Shown in pieces: positions 49,765 through 60,089 of a stretch of 64,000 bases of DNA; position 1 is the stretch's first letter; every line of letters starts with the position of its first letter. The notes under the pieces were generated by a model. The model saw only the letters and a list, made by a program, of their open reading frames with translations. It did no database searches and had not been told where the DNA came from. The DNA is from Enterobacter vonholyi (GTDB lineage Bacteria > Pseudomonadota > Gammaproteobacteria > Enterobacterales > Enterobacteriaceae): contig NZ_VTUC01000001.1 in assembly GCF_008364555.1 (NCBI RefSeq), positions 62,001-126,000 of the forward strand, written 5' to 3'. Made by a program: the position numbers and the translations under genes.

Positions 49765-50853
49765 ATGAGCAACACCGATATCCGCGTCGTGCCTGGCCCG
49801 GCGAACTACTTCTCTCATTCCGGAAGCCTTGCGCATCTGAATGACTTCTTTACCCCTGAACAGCTTTCCCGCGCGGTGTGGATCTACGGCGAGCGCGCGA
49901 TCGAAGGCGCGCGCCCTTTCCTGCCGGAGAGCTTTAATGCGCCGGGGGCGAAACACCTGCTGTTTAAAGGCCACTGCAGCGAGCGCGACGTCACCGATCT
50001 GGTGAATGAATCCGGCAGCGACGCCAGCGTGGTGATTGGCGTTGGCGGCGGCACGGTGCTCGATGCCGTCAAGGCCGTGGCGCGCCGCTTAGGAGTGCCG
50101 TTCGTGGGCATCCCCACTATTGCCGCCACCTGCGCGGCGTGGACCCCGCTCTCCGTCTGGTACAACGATGCCGGTCAGGCGCTGCATTTTGAGATCTTCG
50201 ACGACGCCAACTTCCTGGTACTGGTGGAGCCGCAGATCGTCCTTAACGCACCCGCGGAATACCTGCTGGCGGGCATCGGCGATACGCTGGCGAAGTGGTA
50301 CGAAGCGGTAGTGCTCGCCCCGCAGCCTGAAAAGCTGCCGCTGACCGTGCGGCTGGGCATCAACGGCGCGCTGGCTATCCGCGACGTGCTGCTGGAGCAC
50401 AGTGAGGAAGCCCTGGCTGACCAGCAGCGCGGTGAACAGACGCAGGCGTTCCGGGACGTGGTGGATGCGATTATCGCAGGCGGCGGGATGGTCGGCGGTC
50501 TGGGCGAACGCTATACCCGCGTGGCGGCGGCGCATGCGGTGCACAACGGTTTGACCGTGCTGCCGCAGACGGAAAAATACCTCCACGGCACCAAGGTGGC
50601 CTACGGCATTCTGGTGCAGAGCGCCCTGCTCGGCCAGGACGACGTGCTGGCACAGCTGGTCTCGGCGTATCGGCGTTTTAACCTGCCGACCACGCTTCGC
50701 GCGCTGGAGGTCGATATTAACAGCCGAGAGGAGCTGGATAAGGTGATTGCCCACACCCTGCGTCCGGTGGAGTCAATTCATTATCTGCCGGTGACGTTAA
50801 CGCCCGACGTTCTGCGCGCGGCGTTTGAGAAGGTGGAATACTTCAGCCGTTAA
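49765..50853 (+). CDS. hcxA: Hydroxycarboxylate dehydrogenase HcxA (YbdH)
   Basis: A 362-residue iron/zinc-type alcohol dehydrogenase of the glycerol-dehydrogenase group. GVGGGTVLDAVKAV is the NAD-binding glycine motif and AAAHAVHNGL contains metal-binding His. E. coli HcxA reduces 2-oxo acids such as 2-oxobutanoate and 2-oxoglutarate. In this context reduction of 4-methylthio-2-oxobutanoate is plausible but inferred. The ATG at 49765 follows AAAGGACACCATC and gives the E. coli length. The SDR gene follows after 57 bases. Confidence 0.92.
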   Translation: MSNTDIRVVPGPANYFSHSGSLAHLNDFFTPEQLSRAVWIYGERAIEGARPFLPESFNAPGAKHLLFKGHCSERDVTDLVNESGSDASVVIGVGGGTVLDAVKAVARRLGVPFVGIPTIAATCAAWTPLSVWYNDAGQALHFEIFDDANFLVLVEPQIVLNAPAEYLLAGIGDTLAKWYEAVVLAPQPEKLPLTVRLGINGALAIRDVLLEHSEEALADQQRGEQTQAFRDVVDAIIAGGGMVGGLGERYTRVAAAHAVHNGLTVLPQTEKYLHGTKVAYGILVQSALLGQDDVLAQLVSAYRRFNLPTTLRALEVDINSREELDKVIAHTLRPVESIHYLPVTLTPDVLRAAFEKVEYFSR

Positions 50854-50910
50854 TCTCCCTGACCGTCTATACCTAATGATGATTCTTACCACTCTCGTAA
50901 CGAGGTCATC

Positions 50911-51654
50911 ATGCAGATCGATTTAACAGGTAAAAAGGCGCTGGTTACCGGTGCCAGCCGCGGGTTGGGTCGGGCTATTGCACTGTCGCTGGCGCGCGCC
51001 GGTGCGGATGTGATTATTACGTATGAAAAATCTGCCGATAAAGCCCAGGCGGTCGCCAATGAGATTAAGGCGCTGGGACGACACGGCGAAGCCGTGCAGG
51101 CGGACAGCGCCAGCGCGCAGGCGATTCAGGATGCCGTCACCCATGCGGCGCGTTCCCTTAGCGGGCTGGATATTCTGGTCAATAACGCCGGGATCGCGCG
51201 CGGCGGCCCGCTGGAGTCTATGACGCTGGCGGACATCGACGCGCTCATCAACGTCAACATTCGCGGCGTGGTGATCGCCATTCAGGAAGCGCTGGTGCAC
51301 ATGTCTGACGGCGGGCGCATTATCAACATCGGCAGCTGTCTGGCCAACCGCGTGGCGATGCCGGGTATTGCCGTTTACTCGATGACCAAGTCTGCCCTCA
51401 ACTCCCTCACCCGCGGCCTGGCGCGCGATCTGGGGCCGCGCGGTATTACCGTTAACCTTGTCCACCCCGGCCCCACCAACAGCGATATGAATCCGGAAGA
51501 CGGCGAACAGGCGGAAGCCCAGCGCCAGATGATCGCCGTCGGCCACTACGGCCAGCCGGAAGACATCGCGGCGGCGGTCACGTTTCTTGCCAGCCCAGCC
51601 GCCGGGCAGATCTCCGGTACCGGCCTGGATGTGGACGGCGGGTTGAACGCCTGA
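50911..51654 (+). CDS. Short-chain dehydrogenase/reductase
   Basis: A 247-residue classical SDR. TGASRGLG is the nucleotide-binding motif, NNAG the structural motif, and YSMTK contains the catalytic Tyr and Lys with the Ser in INIGSCL. It resembles 3-oxoacyl-ACP reductase-like and BdcA-like proteins; the substrate is unknown. It lies just after hcxA on the same strand and may be co-transcribed. No gene is at this position in E. coli. Confidence 0.88.
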   Translation: MQIDLTGKKALVTGASRGLGRAIALSLARAGADVIITYEKSADKAQAVANEIKALGRHGEAVQADSASAQAIQDAVTHAARSLSGLDILVNNAGIARGGPLESMTLADIDALINVNIRGVVIAIQEALVHMSDGGRIINIGSCLANRVAMPGIAVYSMTKSALNSLTRGLARDLGPRGITVNLVHPGPTNSDMNPEDGEQAEAQRQMIAVGHYGQPEDIAAAVTFLASPAAGQISGTGLDVDGGLNA

Positions 51655-51671
51655 TCGCAATCACCCTGCAA

Positions 51672-51693
51672 GCCTCTGTCGCCAGGCAGAGGC
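51672..51693 (+). terminator. Hairpin after the SDR gene
   Basis: GCCTCTG and CAGAGGC form a seven-base-pair stem, 17 bases after the SDR stop; the tail CTTCTCG is a weak T run. Confidence 0.45.
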
Positions 51694-51818
51694 CTTCTCG
51701 AGCCGCCTCGAAGGTTTGCGTTTTGCCTCTTACCTGTATTTTTCTCCGCTCTACAGTACCCCATAAGAAATTCGGAATTTATCTAATAGCCTTATTATTT
51801 CCTTATATTTTGTGTGGG

Positions 51819-51835
51819 CGTACAGTGGAGGTACG
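51819..51835. promoter_or_regulatory. Inverted repeat over the toxin ribosome binding site
   Basis: CGTAC and GTACG flank AGTGGAG, so the GGAGG Shine-Dalgarno (51827-51831) lies inside the repeat. It could be the antitoxin's operator or an RNA hairpin that limits toxin translation. Confidence 0.45.
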
Positions 51836-51836
51836 G

Positions 51837-52133
51837 ATGAAGATTGTCTGGTCAAAGAATGCAAAGAAAGAGTTTTCCAAAATCGATGGCCGATATCAGC
51901 GAAGAATCAAAGCAAAACTTGCTGAGCTGGGCGATCGCTCAGCTCCCCGGCCCGATATCAAAAAAAAATCGGCAACAGAAAATCATTTTCGGCTACGCGT
52001 TGGCGATTACCGCATTCTGATTACACTTCGGGACGATCCCGATAACCATTGTTATGTTTTGGCCGTCAAGCGCAGAACATCAACGACCTACCTTCACGAG
52101 GAGAAAGCCCCCTATGGCTGTTCAGCTAATTAA
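51837..52133 (+). CDS. RelE/ParE-family toxin
   Basis: A 98-residue basic protein of the RelE fold: MKIVWSKNAKKEFSKID, a helical region (RRIKAKLAELGD), and the strand segment HFRLRVGDYRILITLRDD followed by LAVKRRTSTTY. Conserved Arg and a late Tyr fit an mRNA-cleaving RelE/HigB type, but ParE-type action cannot be excluded. GGAGG lies six bases before the ATG. Toxin comes first and overlaps the antitoxin by 20 bases, as in higBA. The upstream gap is A/T rich, unlike its neighbours, suggesting transfer. Confidence 0.88.
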   Translation: MKIVWSKNAKKEFSKIDGRYQRRIKAKLAELGDRSAPRPDIKKKSATENHFRLRVGDYRILITLRDDPDNHCYVLAVKRRTSTTYLHEEKAPYGCSAN

Positions 52134-52518
52134 GGACGATGACGGAAAAGCGCAGTACGCCGTTATTCCCTATGATGAATACTTTCGTATGTGCTTACAG
52201 ATGGCAGAAATTGACGACGAAACCGATGATGATCTAGAGGATATTGAAGTCGAACACGATTGTTATGATGACGTAGGATTACCTGGTGAAGTATGCGACG
52301 TCATGCATAGCGAGAACGTCAGCCTGCAGGCCGCGTGGCGTATCCTGCGCGGGCTATCCCAGCAGGAGGTGGCGGAGAAACTCGGCATCAGCCAGTCCGC
52401 CGTGTCACAGCTGGAAGCGCTGGACTCCCGTCCGCAAAAGCGCACCCGCAAAAAGCTGGCGGCGATCTACGGCTGTAAGCAGGAGCAGATCAGCCTCTAT
52501 TTACCGAAAGAGGGTTAA
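52114..52518 (+). CDS. XRE-family antitoxin with an acidic N-terminal domain
   Basis: A 134-residue protein in two parts. Residues 1-60 ([26 protein letters not shown], then an acidic stretch [12 protein letters not shown]) resemble the Phd/YefM-type antitoxin beginning. Residues ~68-134 form an XRE helix-turn-helix ([21 protein letters not shown]). The HTH should bind the operator and the acidic part the toxin. The ATG at 52114 overlaps the toxin. Its stop shares TTAA with the stop of the convergent gene ybdD. Confidence 0.88.
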   Translation: MAVQLIKDDDGKAQYAVIPYDEYFRMCLQMAEIDDETDDDLEDIEVEHDCYDDVGLPGEVCDVMHSENVSLQAAWRILRGLSQQEVAEKLGISQSAVSQLEALDSRPQKRTRKKLAAIYGCKQEQISLYLPKEG

Positions 52519-52712
52519 CAGCACTTCGCTCCGCCCTTGCCGCCGTAGCGGGCATCCTGGCGGTCACGGAAAAATTCTTCGTAGGTCATGGGCGTCTGGT
52601 CCGGATGATTGACGCGCATATGCTCGACGTAGTTGTCGTAGTCCGGCACGCCAATCATCATTTTGGCGGCCTGGCCCAGGTACTTACCTGCTTTGGAAAG
52701 GGTGTCGAACAT
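52515..52712 (-). CDS. ybdD: YbdD, partner of the pyruvate transporter CstA
   Basis: A 65-residue YbdD/YjiX-family protein ending in KCC. Homologues are always next to CstA/BtsT transporters, and in E. coli the small protein is needed for full pyruvate uptake. It follows cstA on the same strand after a 104-base gap with two repeat elements. Confidence 0.93.
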   Translation of the reverse strand: MFDTLSKAGKYLGQAAKMMIGVPDYDNYVEHMRVNHPDQTPMTYEEFFRDRQDARYGGKGGAKCC

Positions 52713-52731
52713 AGGTCATTTCTCGTTTGTT

Positions 52732-52766
52732 TCCCTCACCCCGCCCCTCTCCCAAAGGGAGAGGGA
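52732..52766. repeat. Hairpin repeat, copy 4
   Basis: CCCCTCTCCC-AAA-GGGAGAGGG preceded by CCCTCACCCC. Unlike the other copies it lies between co-directional genes (cstA and ybdD). Confidence 0.82.
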
Positions 52767-52781
52767 GGATAAGAAATGTAG

Positions 52782-52809
52782 GCCGGGTAAGGCGAAGCCG
52801 CCACCCGGC
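52782..52809. repeat. REP-type palindrome
   Basis: GCCGGGTAAGGCG and CGCCACCCGGC around a short loop. It is the reverse complement of the unit at 3659-3686 with one difference. It starts eight bases from the cstA stop. Confidence 0.8.
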
Positions 52810-52816
52810 ACACAGG

Positions 52817-54922
52817 TTAGTGCGCCCCTTTCGCCTGGGTCACAATCTCTTCCAGGTTTTCAGGCATTGGCTCGTACGGCGTCTCTTTCGCCGTTGGCTT
52901 ATCATTTTTCAACGCAGCCAGCGCGGTCCTGAGAGAATACAACGCCAGCACCACGACCACCACCATAAAGAAGATGGTTAGCCCGGCGTCCAGACGGTTG
53001 TTAAACACCAGCTGCGACAGCTGCGATTCGGTGTACTGTGCCGGGATCTTGCCGCTGTCGATCATCGCCTGGAACTTGTTGGCAATCGCCAGGAAGCCCA
53101 CCTTATTATCCGGGCTGAAGGCTTTCTGCCAGCCCGCCGTCAGGGTACAGATAAGCAGCCACGCGGTTGGCACCAGCGCCACCCAGGCGTAACGCTGGCG
53201 CTTCATCTTGAACAGCACCACCGCGCAGAGCATCAGCGCCATGCCCGCCAGCATCTGGTTGGCGATACCGAACAGCGGCCACAGGGTGTTAATCCCGCCC
53301 AGCGGATCGACCACGCCCTGATGCAGGAAATACCCCCACGCCAGCACGCACAGCGCCGTCGCCAGTAGGTTAGCCGGGAGCGAATCGGTCCGCTTCAGGT
53401 TCGGGGAGATGACGCCCAGCAGATCCTGCAGCATAAAGCGCGCCGCACGGGTTCCCGCATCCACTGCCGTCAGGATAAACAGCGCTTCAAACAGGATGGC
53501 GAAGTGATACCAGAACGACACATCCATCAGCCCGCCCAGCGCGCCGTGAAGAATATACGCCATGCCGACCGCCAGCGTCGGCGCGCCGCCCGCGCGGGAG
53601 ATAATCGACTGCTCGCCCACTTCGCTGGCGATGCTCGTCAACGTATCAGGGGTGATCGCAAAGCCCCAGCCGCTCACCACCTGCGCGGCAGACGCTACCA
53701 CGTCAACGGTGCCGGCCGGGGCCAGGACCGCCATCGGGCTGTTCATTGCGAAATACACGCCCGGGTCGATAATGCAGGCGGAGACCAGCGCCATAATGGC
53801 CACGAAGGACTCCATCAGCATACCGCCGTAGCCGATCAGGCAGGCCTGATTTTCATTCGCCAGCATCTTCGGCGTGGTACCGGAGGCAATCAGCGCGTGG
53901 AAGCCCGACACCGCACCACAGGCGATAGTGATAAACAGGAACGGGAAGAGATTGCCGGTCCAGACCGGGCCGGTACCGTCGATGAATTTGGTTAACGCCG
54001 GCATGGTCAGGGTCGGGCGCATAATCAGAATGCCGATCGCCAGCCCGACGATAGTGCCGATTTTCAGGAAGGTGGAGAGGTAATCACGCGGCGCCAGCAG
54101 CAGCCATACCGGCAGCACCGCCGCCACAAAGCCGTAGCCCACCAGCATCCAGGTCAGCTGTACGCCGGTAAAGTCGAAGAAAGGCGCCCAGGTCGGGCTT
54201 TCCGCCACCCAGCCGCCGGAGATAATGGCGAACACCAGGAATACCAGGCCAATCACCGACACTTCACCAATGCGGCCCGGACGCAGGTAGCGGATATAGA
54301 TCCCCATAAACAGCGCCAGCGGAATGGTGAAGGCAACGGTATACGTTCCCCAAGGGCTGTGGGTCAGCGCTTTCACCACGATCATCGCCAGCACCGCGAG
54401 GATGATGACCATGATCATAAAGGTCGCCACCAGCGCAATCACCCCGGCGGTCGCGCCCATCTCCTCTTTCACCAGCTCACCCAGCGAACGTCCGTCGCGG
54501 CGGGTGGAGACGAACAGCACCATAAAGTCCTGCACCGCGCCTGCCAGCACCACGCCCGCCAGGATCCAGATCATCCCCGGCAGGTAGCCCATTTGCGCCG
54601 CCAGCACCGGCCCCACCAGCGGGCCTGCCCCGGCAATCGCCGCAAAATGGTGACCGAACAGCACTTTTTTGTCGGTCGGCACGTAGTCCAGACCGTCGTT
54701 ATGGCGAACGGCAGGCGTCATGCGCGTTGCGTCAACGCCCAGGACGTTCTTCGCGATATAGCGGCCATAAAAACGATAGGCGATCAGGTAAACGCAGACC
54801 GAGGCGACGACGATCCAGAGCGCATTGATCTGTTCCCCCCGGTTGAGGGCGATATAGCCCAGGGCAAAGGCTCCCACAACGGAGAGCCCTGCCCATGTAA
54901 GGTATTTCCCTGAGTTGTTCAT
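52817..54922 (-). CDS. cstA: Pyruvate transporter CstA
   Basis: A 701-residue polytopic inner-membrane protein of the CstA family with about 16-18 hydrophobic segments. It imports pyruvate and was first found as a carbon-starvation protein with a role in peptide use. The N-terminus (MNNSGKYLTW) matches E. coli. In E. coli CRP activates it and CsrA blocks its translation; I saw GGACAA near the start codon that could serve CsrA, but no full CRP site. Confidence 0.96.
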   Translation of the reverse strand: MNNSGKYLTWAGLSVVGAFALGYIALNRGEQINALWIVVASVCVYLIAYRFYGRYIAKNVLGVDATRMTPAVRHNDGLDYVPTDKKVLFGHHFAAIAGAGPLVGPVLAAQMGYLPGMIWILAGVVLAGAVQDFMVLFVSTRRDGRSLGELVKEEMGATAGVIALVATFMIMVIILAVLAMIVVKALTHSPWGTYTVAFTIPLALFMGIYIRYLRPGRIGEVSVIGLVFLVFAIISGGWVAESPTWAPFFDFTGVQLTWMLVGYGFVAAVLPVWLLLAPRDYLSTFLKIGTIVGLAIGILIMRPTLTMPALTKFIDGTGPVWTGNLFPFLFITIACGAVSGFHALIASGTTPKMLANENQACLIGYGGMLMESFVAIMALVSACIIDPGVYFAMNSPMAVLAPAGTVDVVASAAQVVSGWGFAITPDTLTSIASEVGEQSIISRAGGAPTLAVGMAYILHGALGGLMDVSFWYHFAILFEALFILTAVDAGTRAARFMLQDLLGVISPNLKRTDSLPANLLATALCVLAWGYFLHQGVVDPLGGINTLWPLFGIANQMLAGMALMLCAVVLFKMKRQRYAWVALVPTAWLLICTLTAGWQKAFSPDNKVGFLAIANKFQAMIDSGKIPAQYTESQLSQLVFNNRLDAGLTIFFMVVVVVLALYSLRTALAALKNDKPTAKETPYEPMPENLEEIVTQAKGAH

Positions 54923-55071
54923 AGTTGTTGTCCGTTGTTGTGAAACAGTGAGATGTTACATTTTGTTTCTAGAACAACCGGAAAAATTTAACAACTTTGA
55001 AACGCAATAATGCGTGGTCAAACCAGAGATTTACACCACAGTGTTAAGCCGATCACTTTGATCTGCCTGGG

Positions 55072-55485
<414 letters not shown>

Positions 55486-56241
55486 TTACGCCCCCAGCGT
55501 GGAGCCGCCGTCCACCACGATATCCTGCAGGGTGATGTGGCTGGCGGCATCGGAGGCAAGGAACAGCACGGTCGCAGCTATCTCCTGCGGGCGGGCAATT
55601 TTGCCCAGCGGAATGCCGAGCTTAAACTGCTCGCCGAAGCCGCGGATGCGCTGCTGCTCCGCGTCGTCGCTTTTCCACAGGGTGCGCTGCATATCGGTAT
55701 CCGTTGAGCCCGGCGACACCAGATTACAGCGCACGCCGCTGCCCGCCAGCTCCAGCCCGACGGTCAGGGACAGGCTTTTCAGCGCTGCTTTCGATGCGCC
55801 GTAGGCGCTCATGCCGATGCGCGGCGTGTGCGCCGCGTCGGACGCCACGGTGACTATCGCCCCGCCCTGCTGGCGGCGAAACTGGCCCATCGTCTGCTGG
55901 AAAAGGTTGAACGCGCCGCCGACGTTGACCGCGAAGGTATGCTGCCAGTCATCCTGCGAGAGCTGGTCCGTCGCCCCCATGCGCAGAATGCCCGCGGCGT
56001 TGACCAGCACGTCCAGCCGTTCGAGCGAAGCCAGCGCGCGCCCGCACACCTCATGTACCTGTGCGGCATCCGCCACGTCCAGCGTTTCGGTGGCAAACGG
56101 ATAATCATCCTGCGGGAAGGCCAGATCGAATCCGGTCACCTGCGCGCCTGCTTCGGCAAACGCCAGTGCAGTCGCGTAGCCAATCCCCTTCCCCGCGCCC
56201 GTCACCCAGACTGTTTTGCCGGTAAAATCGAATCCCGCCAT
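55486..56241 (-). CDS. entA: 2,3-dihydro-2,3-dihydroxybenzoate dehydrogenase
   Basis: A 251-residue SDR. TGAGKGIG, NAAG and YGASK motifs are visible. It oxidises 2,3-dihydro-DHB to 2,3-dihydroxybenzoate with NAD+. The ATG at 56241 shares a base with the entB stop, which decides the start over an in-frame codon at 56271. Confidence 0.96.
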   Translation of the reverse strand: MAGFDFTGKTVWVTGAGKGIGYATALAFAEAGAQVTGFDLAFPQDDYPFATETLDVADAAQVHEVCGRALASLERLDVLVNAAGILRMGATDQLSQDDWQHTFAVNVGGAFNLFQQTMGQFRRQQGGAIVTVASDAAHTPRIGMSAYGASKAALKSLSLTVGLELAGSGVRCNLVSPGSTDTDMQRTLWKSDDAEQQRIRGFGEQFKLGIPLGKIARPQEIAATVLFLASDAASHITLQDIVVDGGSTLGA

Positions 56242-57095
56242 TACTTCACCTCGCGGGAAAGCAGCGCCCACCAGGCGTCGAGAGTGGGATTTTTTGCCAG
56301 CATCACGAAGTCGATATCGCCGTGCACTTTGCGCCAGCGGGCGGCCAACGCCATCATGCGCACTGAATCCAGGCCGTAGTCGATCAGGTTTTCGTCATCC
56401 ATCGGCTCGTCGGACTCGTCCAGCAGCGGAAGGATCAGCTCGCGCAGCGCGGTTTTCGAGGCCGGAACGGACGGCAGCAGCTCGTCGGTCATCACCACGC
56501 GGCCAGAACGTCCGGCCACGTAGTTCAGGGACATCAGGTGCTCGTCACGGGTGAAATCCGCCAGCGCGTCGGCAATAAAGAACGGCTTAATGTCGCGCAT
56601 AAAGGCGTCGGTGGCGGTGGTCATGCAGCCGATGTGAGCGTACACGCCGGTAATCAGCAGCTGGTTGCGGTCCGTCTCTTTCAGCATCTGCTCCAGGGGC
56701 GAGCGGTGAAACGCGCTGTAGCGCCACTTCACCAGCACCGTGTCCGCTTCGTCCGGGGTCAGCTCAGCGACGATGCGCTGCTGCTCCGGCAAGCGGGTCA
56801 GGCCCGGCCCCCACATGTCGTTCAGCAGGGCGCGGTCTTCATCGCTCTGCTCTTTTGGCTGCGCGGTGTAGTAAATCGGGATATTGTGTTCTTTGCAGTA
56901 CGCGCGCAGTTTAGCGATGTTCGCTACTACTTGCTGCATCATCGCGCTATTTTCGCCCCAGAAGTTCAGGAAGTACTCCTGCATATCGTGGATCAACAGC
57001 GCGGCGCGCTCCGGTTCAAACGCCCAGTTCACCTTGTTGGTCGGCAACTCTGCGGCGGTTGGCAGCGCGTAAGCGGTTAATTTTGGGATGGCCAT
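56241..57095 (-). CDS. entB: Isochorismatase / aryl carrier protein EntB
   Basis: A 284-residue bifunctional protein. The N-terminal isochorismatase domain (about 1-205) makes 2,3-dihydro-DHB, and the C-terminal aryl carrier domain has the phosphopantetheine Ser in YGLDSVRMM. The ATG at 57095 gives MAIPKLTAY as in E. coli; an in-frame codon at 57128 lies at the end of entE. It starts ten bases after entE. Confidence 0.96.
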   Translation of the reverse strand: MAIPKLTAYALPTAAELPTNKVNWAFEPERAALLIHDMQEYFLNFWGENSAMMQQVVANIAKLRAYCKEHNIPIYYTAQPKEQSDEDRALLNDMWGPGLTRLPEQQRIVAELTPDEADTVLVKWRYSAFHRSPLEQMLKETDRNQLLITGVYAHIGCMTTATDAFMRDIKPFFIADALADFTRDEHLMSLNYVAGRSGRVVMTDELLPSVPASKTALRELILPLLDESDEPMDDENLIDYGLDSVRMMALAARWRKVHGDIDFVMLAKNPTLDAWWALLSREVK

Positions 57096-57105
57096 ACTCT
57101 GTTCC

Positions 57106-58716
57106 TCAGCCCCGGGCGCGTTCAGCAAGCCACAGGCGCAACTGTTTCTTATCGACTTTGCCGACCGGCGTCAGCGGGAGCGCATCCACGCTCTCCACGC
57201 GGTCCGGCAGCTTGAATTCGGCAACGCCCTGCTCGCGCAGGAAGCGACGCACCTCGACCGCGCGCAGGGGCTGTTTCACCACCAGATACGCGCAGCTCTT
57301 CTCGCCCAGCAGGCTGTCCTCCATGCTCACCAGCGCGGCGTGGATCACCGACTCATGGCGCAGCAGCAGGTTCTCGATCTCTTCGGCGGCGATCTTCTCC
57401 CCGCCGCGGTTGATCTGATCTTTCTCACGACCCTGCACGGTGATGTAGCCCTGCTCGTCGATGGCGATCAGATCCCCGGAGCAGTAAAAGCCGTCGGCGT
57501 TGAAGGCGCTGGCATTGTGTTCCGGACTGTTGAAATAGCCGCGGAAGGTATACGGACCCCGCGTCATCAGGCGTCCGACTTCCCCGCGCGGCAGCGGGTT
57601 GCCGTGCTCGTCAGCCACCCACACTTCGTCGTCCGGGCACATCGGGCGGCCCTGAGTGTTGATGATGCGCTCCGGCGCATCGTCGAGCGCGGTATAGTTC
57701 ACCAGCCCTTCCGCCATGCCGAACACCTGCTGAAGCTGGCAGCCGATTTCCGCCGGAATGCGCGCCGCGAGCGTGGCGGAGAGGCGCGCGCCGCCCACCT
57801 GCAACAGCTTCAGGGTCTTAAGCTGCGCGTTGTCCGCACCGTCGGCAATCGCCTGCAGCCAGAGGCTGACCGCCGGGGGCACCAGCGAGGTGACGTTAAT
57901 CTGATGCCGTTCGATCAGCGGGAAGCAGAGCGTGGCGCTCGGATCGTTCGCCAGCACCACGCAGCCGCCCGCGGTGAAGACGCCCAGCGATCCCGGCGAA
58001 CTCATGGCGTAGTTGTGCGCCGCGGGGAGCGCGTTCAGGTAACGGGTTTCGGCGGTAATGCCGCAGATCTCGTTGCTGCGGCGGATGCTGTAGTCGTAGT
58101 CGTTATGCGTGCGCGGGATCAGCTTCGGCGTGCCGGTGCTGCCGCCGGAGAGCTGGAAGAAGGCCACTTCGTCGGCGGGCGTCGGGTTCGGGATGAAGTT
58201 GTCCGCCGGACGCGCAATCGCCTTTTCCAGGGCATGTTCACCCTTATCGCCGCGCAGGAGCACGACGCGTACCGAACGGTGTTCATCCACGAAAGCGTTG
58301 AGGAAGTCATCGCCCGCAAACAGCGCGTGGTCGCGATCGGCGATCAGCACGGCGGGGTTGATCTGCGCCGCGTAGGCGTTCAGCTCGCTGCGCTGGTGGC
58401 TAAAGAGCGCGTTGACCGGCGCGACGCCGATTTGCAGCAGCGCGAAGAAGGTGATGTAGAACTCGGCCACGTTGCCGAGCTGCACCAGCGCGGTCTCGCC
58501 GCGGTGCAGCCCTCGCCCCTGAAGGGCTGAGGCCAGGTTGTTTACGGCCTGATTCAGCGCGCGGTAGGTGATGTGCCGCTCGCCGTCAATTATCGCCACG
58601 GCATCGCTGTCCGCGCGATCCGTCAGGATGTGGGTCAACGGCAGATCCTGCCAGTAGCCTTTTTCACGGTAGCGGCGGGCAAATGCCTCAGGCCAGCGGG
58701 TAAAGGGAATGGTCAT
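57106..58716 (-). CDS. entE: 2,3-dihydroxybenzoate-AMP ligase EntE
   Basis: A 536-residue adenylate-forming enzyme. The core motif [16 protein letters not shown], the later YRTGD-equivalent (YCSGDL) and the C-terminal Lys region ([11 protein letters not shown]) are present. It activates DHB and loads it on EntB. Nine bases separate it from entC. Confidence 0.97.
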   Translation of the reverse strand: MTIPFTRWPEAFARRYREKGYWQDLPLTHILTDRADSDAVAIIDGERHITYRALNQAVNNLASALQGRGLHRGETALVQLGNVAEFYITFFALLQIGVAPVNALFSHQRSELNAYAAQINPAVLIADRDHALFAGDDFLNAFVDEHRSVRVVLLRGDKGEHALEKAIARPADNFIPNPTPADEVAFFQLSGGSTGTPKLIPRTHNDYDYSIRRSNEICGITAETRYLNALPAAHNYAMSSPGSLGVFTAGGCVVLANDPSATLCFPLIERHQINVTSLVPPAVSLWLQAIADGADNAQLKTLKLLQVGGARLSATLAARIPAEIGCQLQQVFGMAEGLVNYTALDDAPERIINTQGRPMCPDDEVWVADEHGNPLPRGEVGRLMTRGPYTFRGYFNSPEHNASAFNADGFYCSGDLIAIDEQGYITVQGREKDQINRGGEKIAAEEIENLLLRHESVIHAALVSMEDSLLGEKSCAYLVVKQPLRAVEVRRFLREQGVAEFKLPDRVESVDALPLTPVGKVDKKQLRLWLAERARG

Positions 58717-58725
58717 GAGTCTTCC

Positions 58726-59901
<1,176 letters not shown>

Positions 59902-59930
59902 ATCATCCTCCTTAAAATGATAAAAGAAGC

Positions 59931-59949
59931 AATAATGATTATCATTTAT
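59931..59949. promoter_or_regulatory. Fur box, entC side
   Basis: AATAATGATTATCATTTAT, a near-perfect palindrome matching the 19-base Fur consensus at 14 positions, 30 bases before the entC ATG. Confidence 0.8.
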
Positions 59950-60045
59950 ATTTTCGTCGGCTAACCTAATCCCACATCGCTCCGCTGTCAACCGTCGGAC
60001 AATTAACTTGTGCGACAAAAGCTTGCATCCAGATGCTGCAACCAT

Positions 60046-60064
60046 GAAAATGAGAAGCATTATC
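60046..60064. promoter_or_regulatory. Fur box, fepB side
   Basis: GAAAATGAGAAGCATTATC matches the Fur consensus at 16 of 19 positions and lies 26 bases before the fepB start. Confidence 0.75.
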
Positions 60065-60089
60065 TTCAACAAAAACAGGATCCCGCGCT

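Noticed and set aside
54923-55071. CRP site upstream of cstA
   Set aside because: Only half-sites (TGTGA and TGATC) were seen, without a matching partner at the right spacing.
57088-58530. 480-residue open frame on the plus strand
   Set aside because: Antisense to entE, which is a full-length family match. The frame is open only because of high GC and codon bias; its product is low-complexity and Arg/Ala/His rich.
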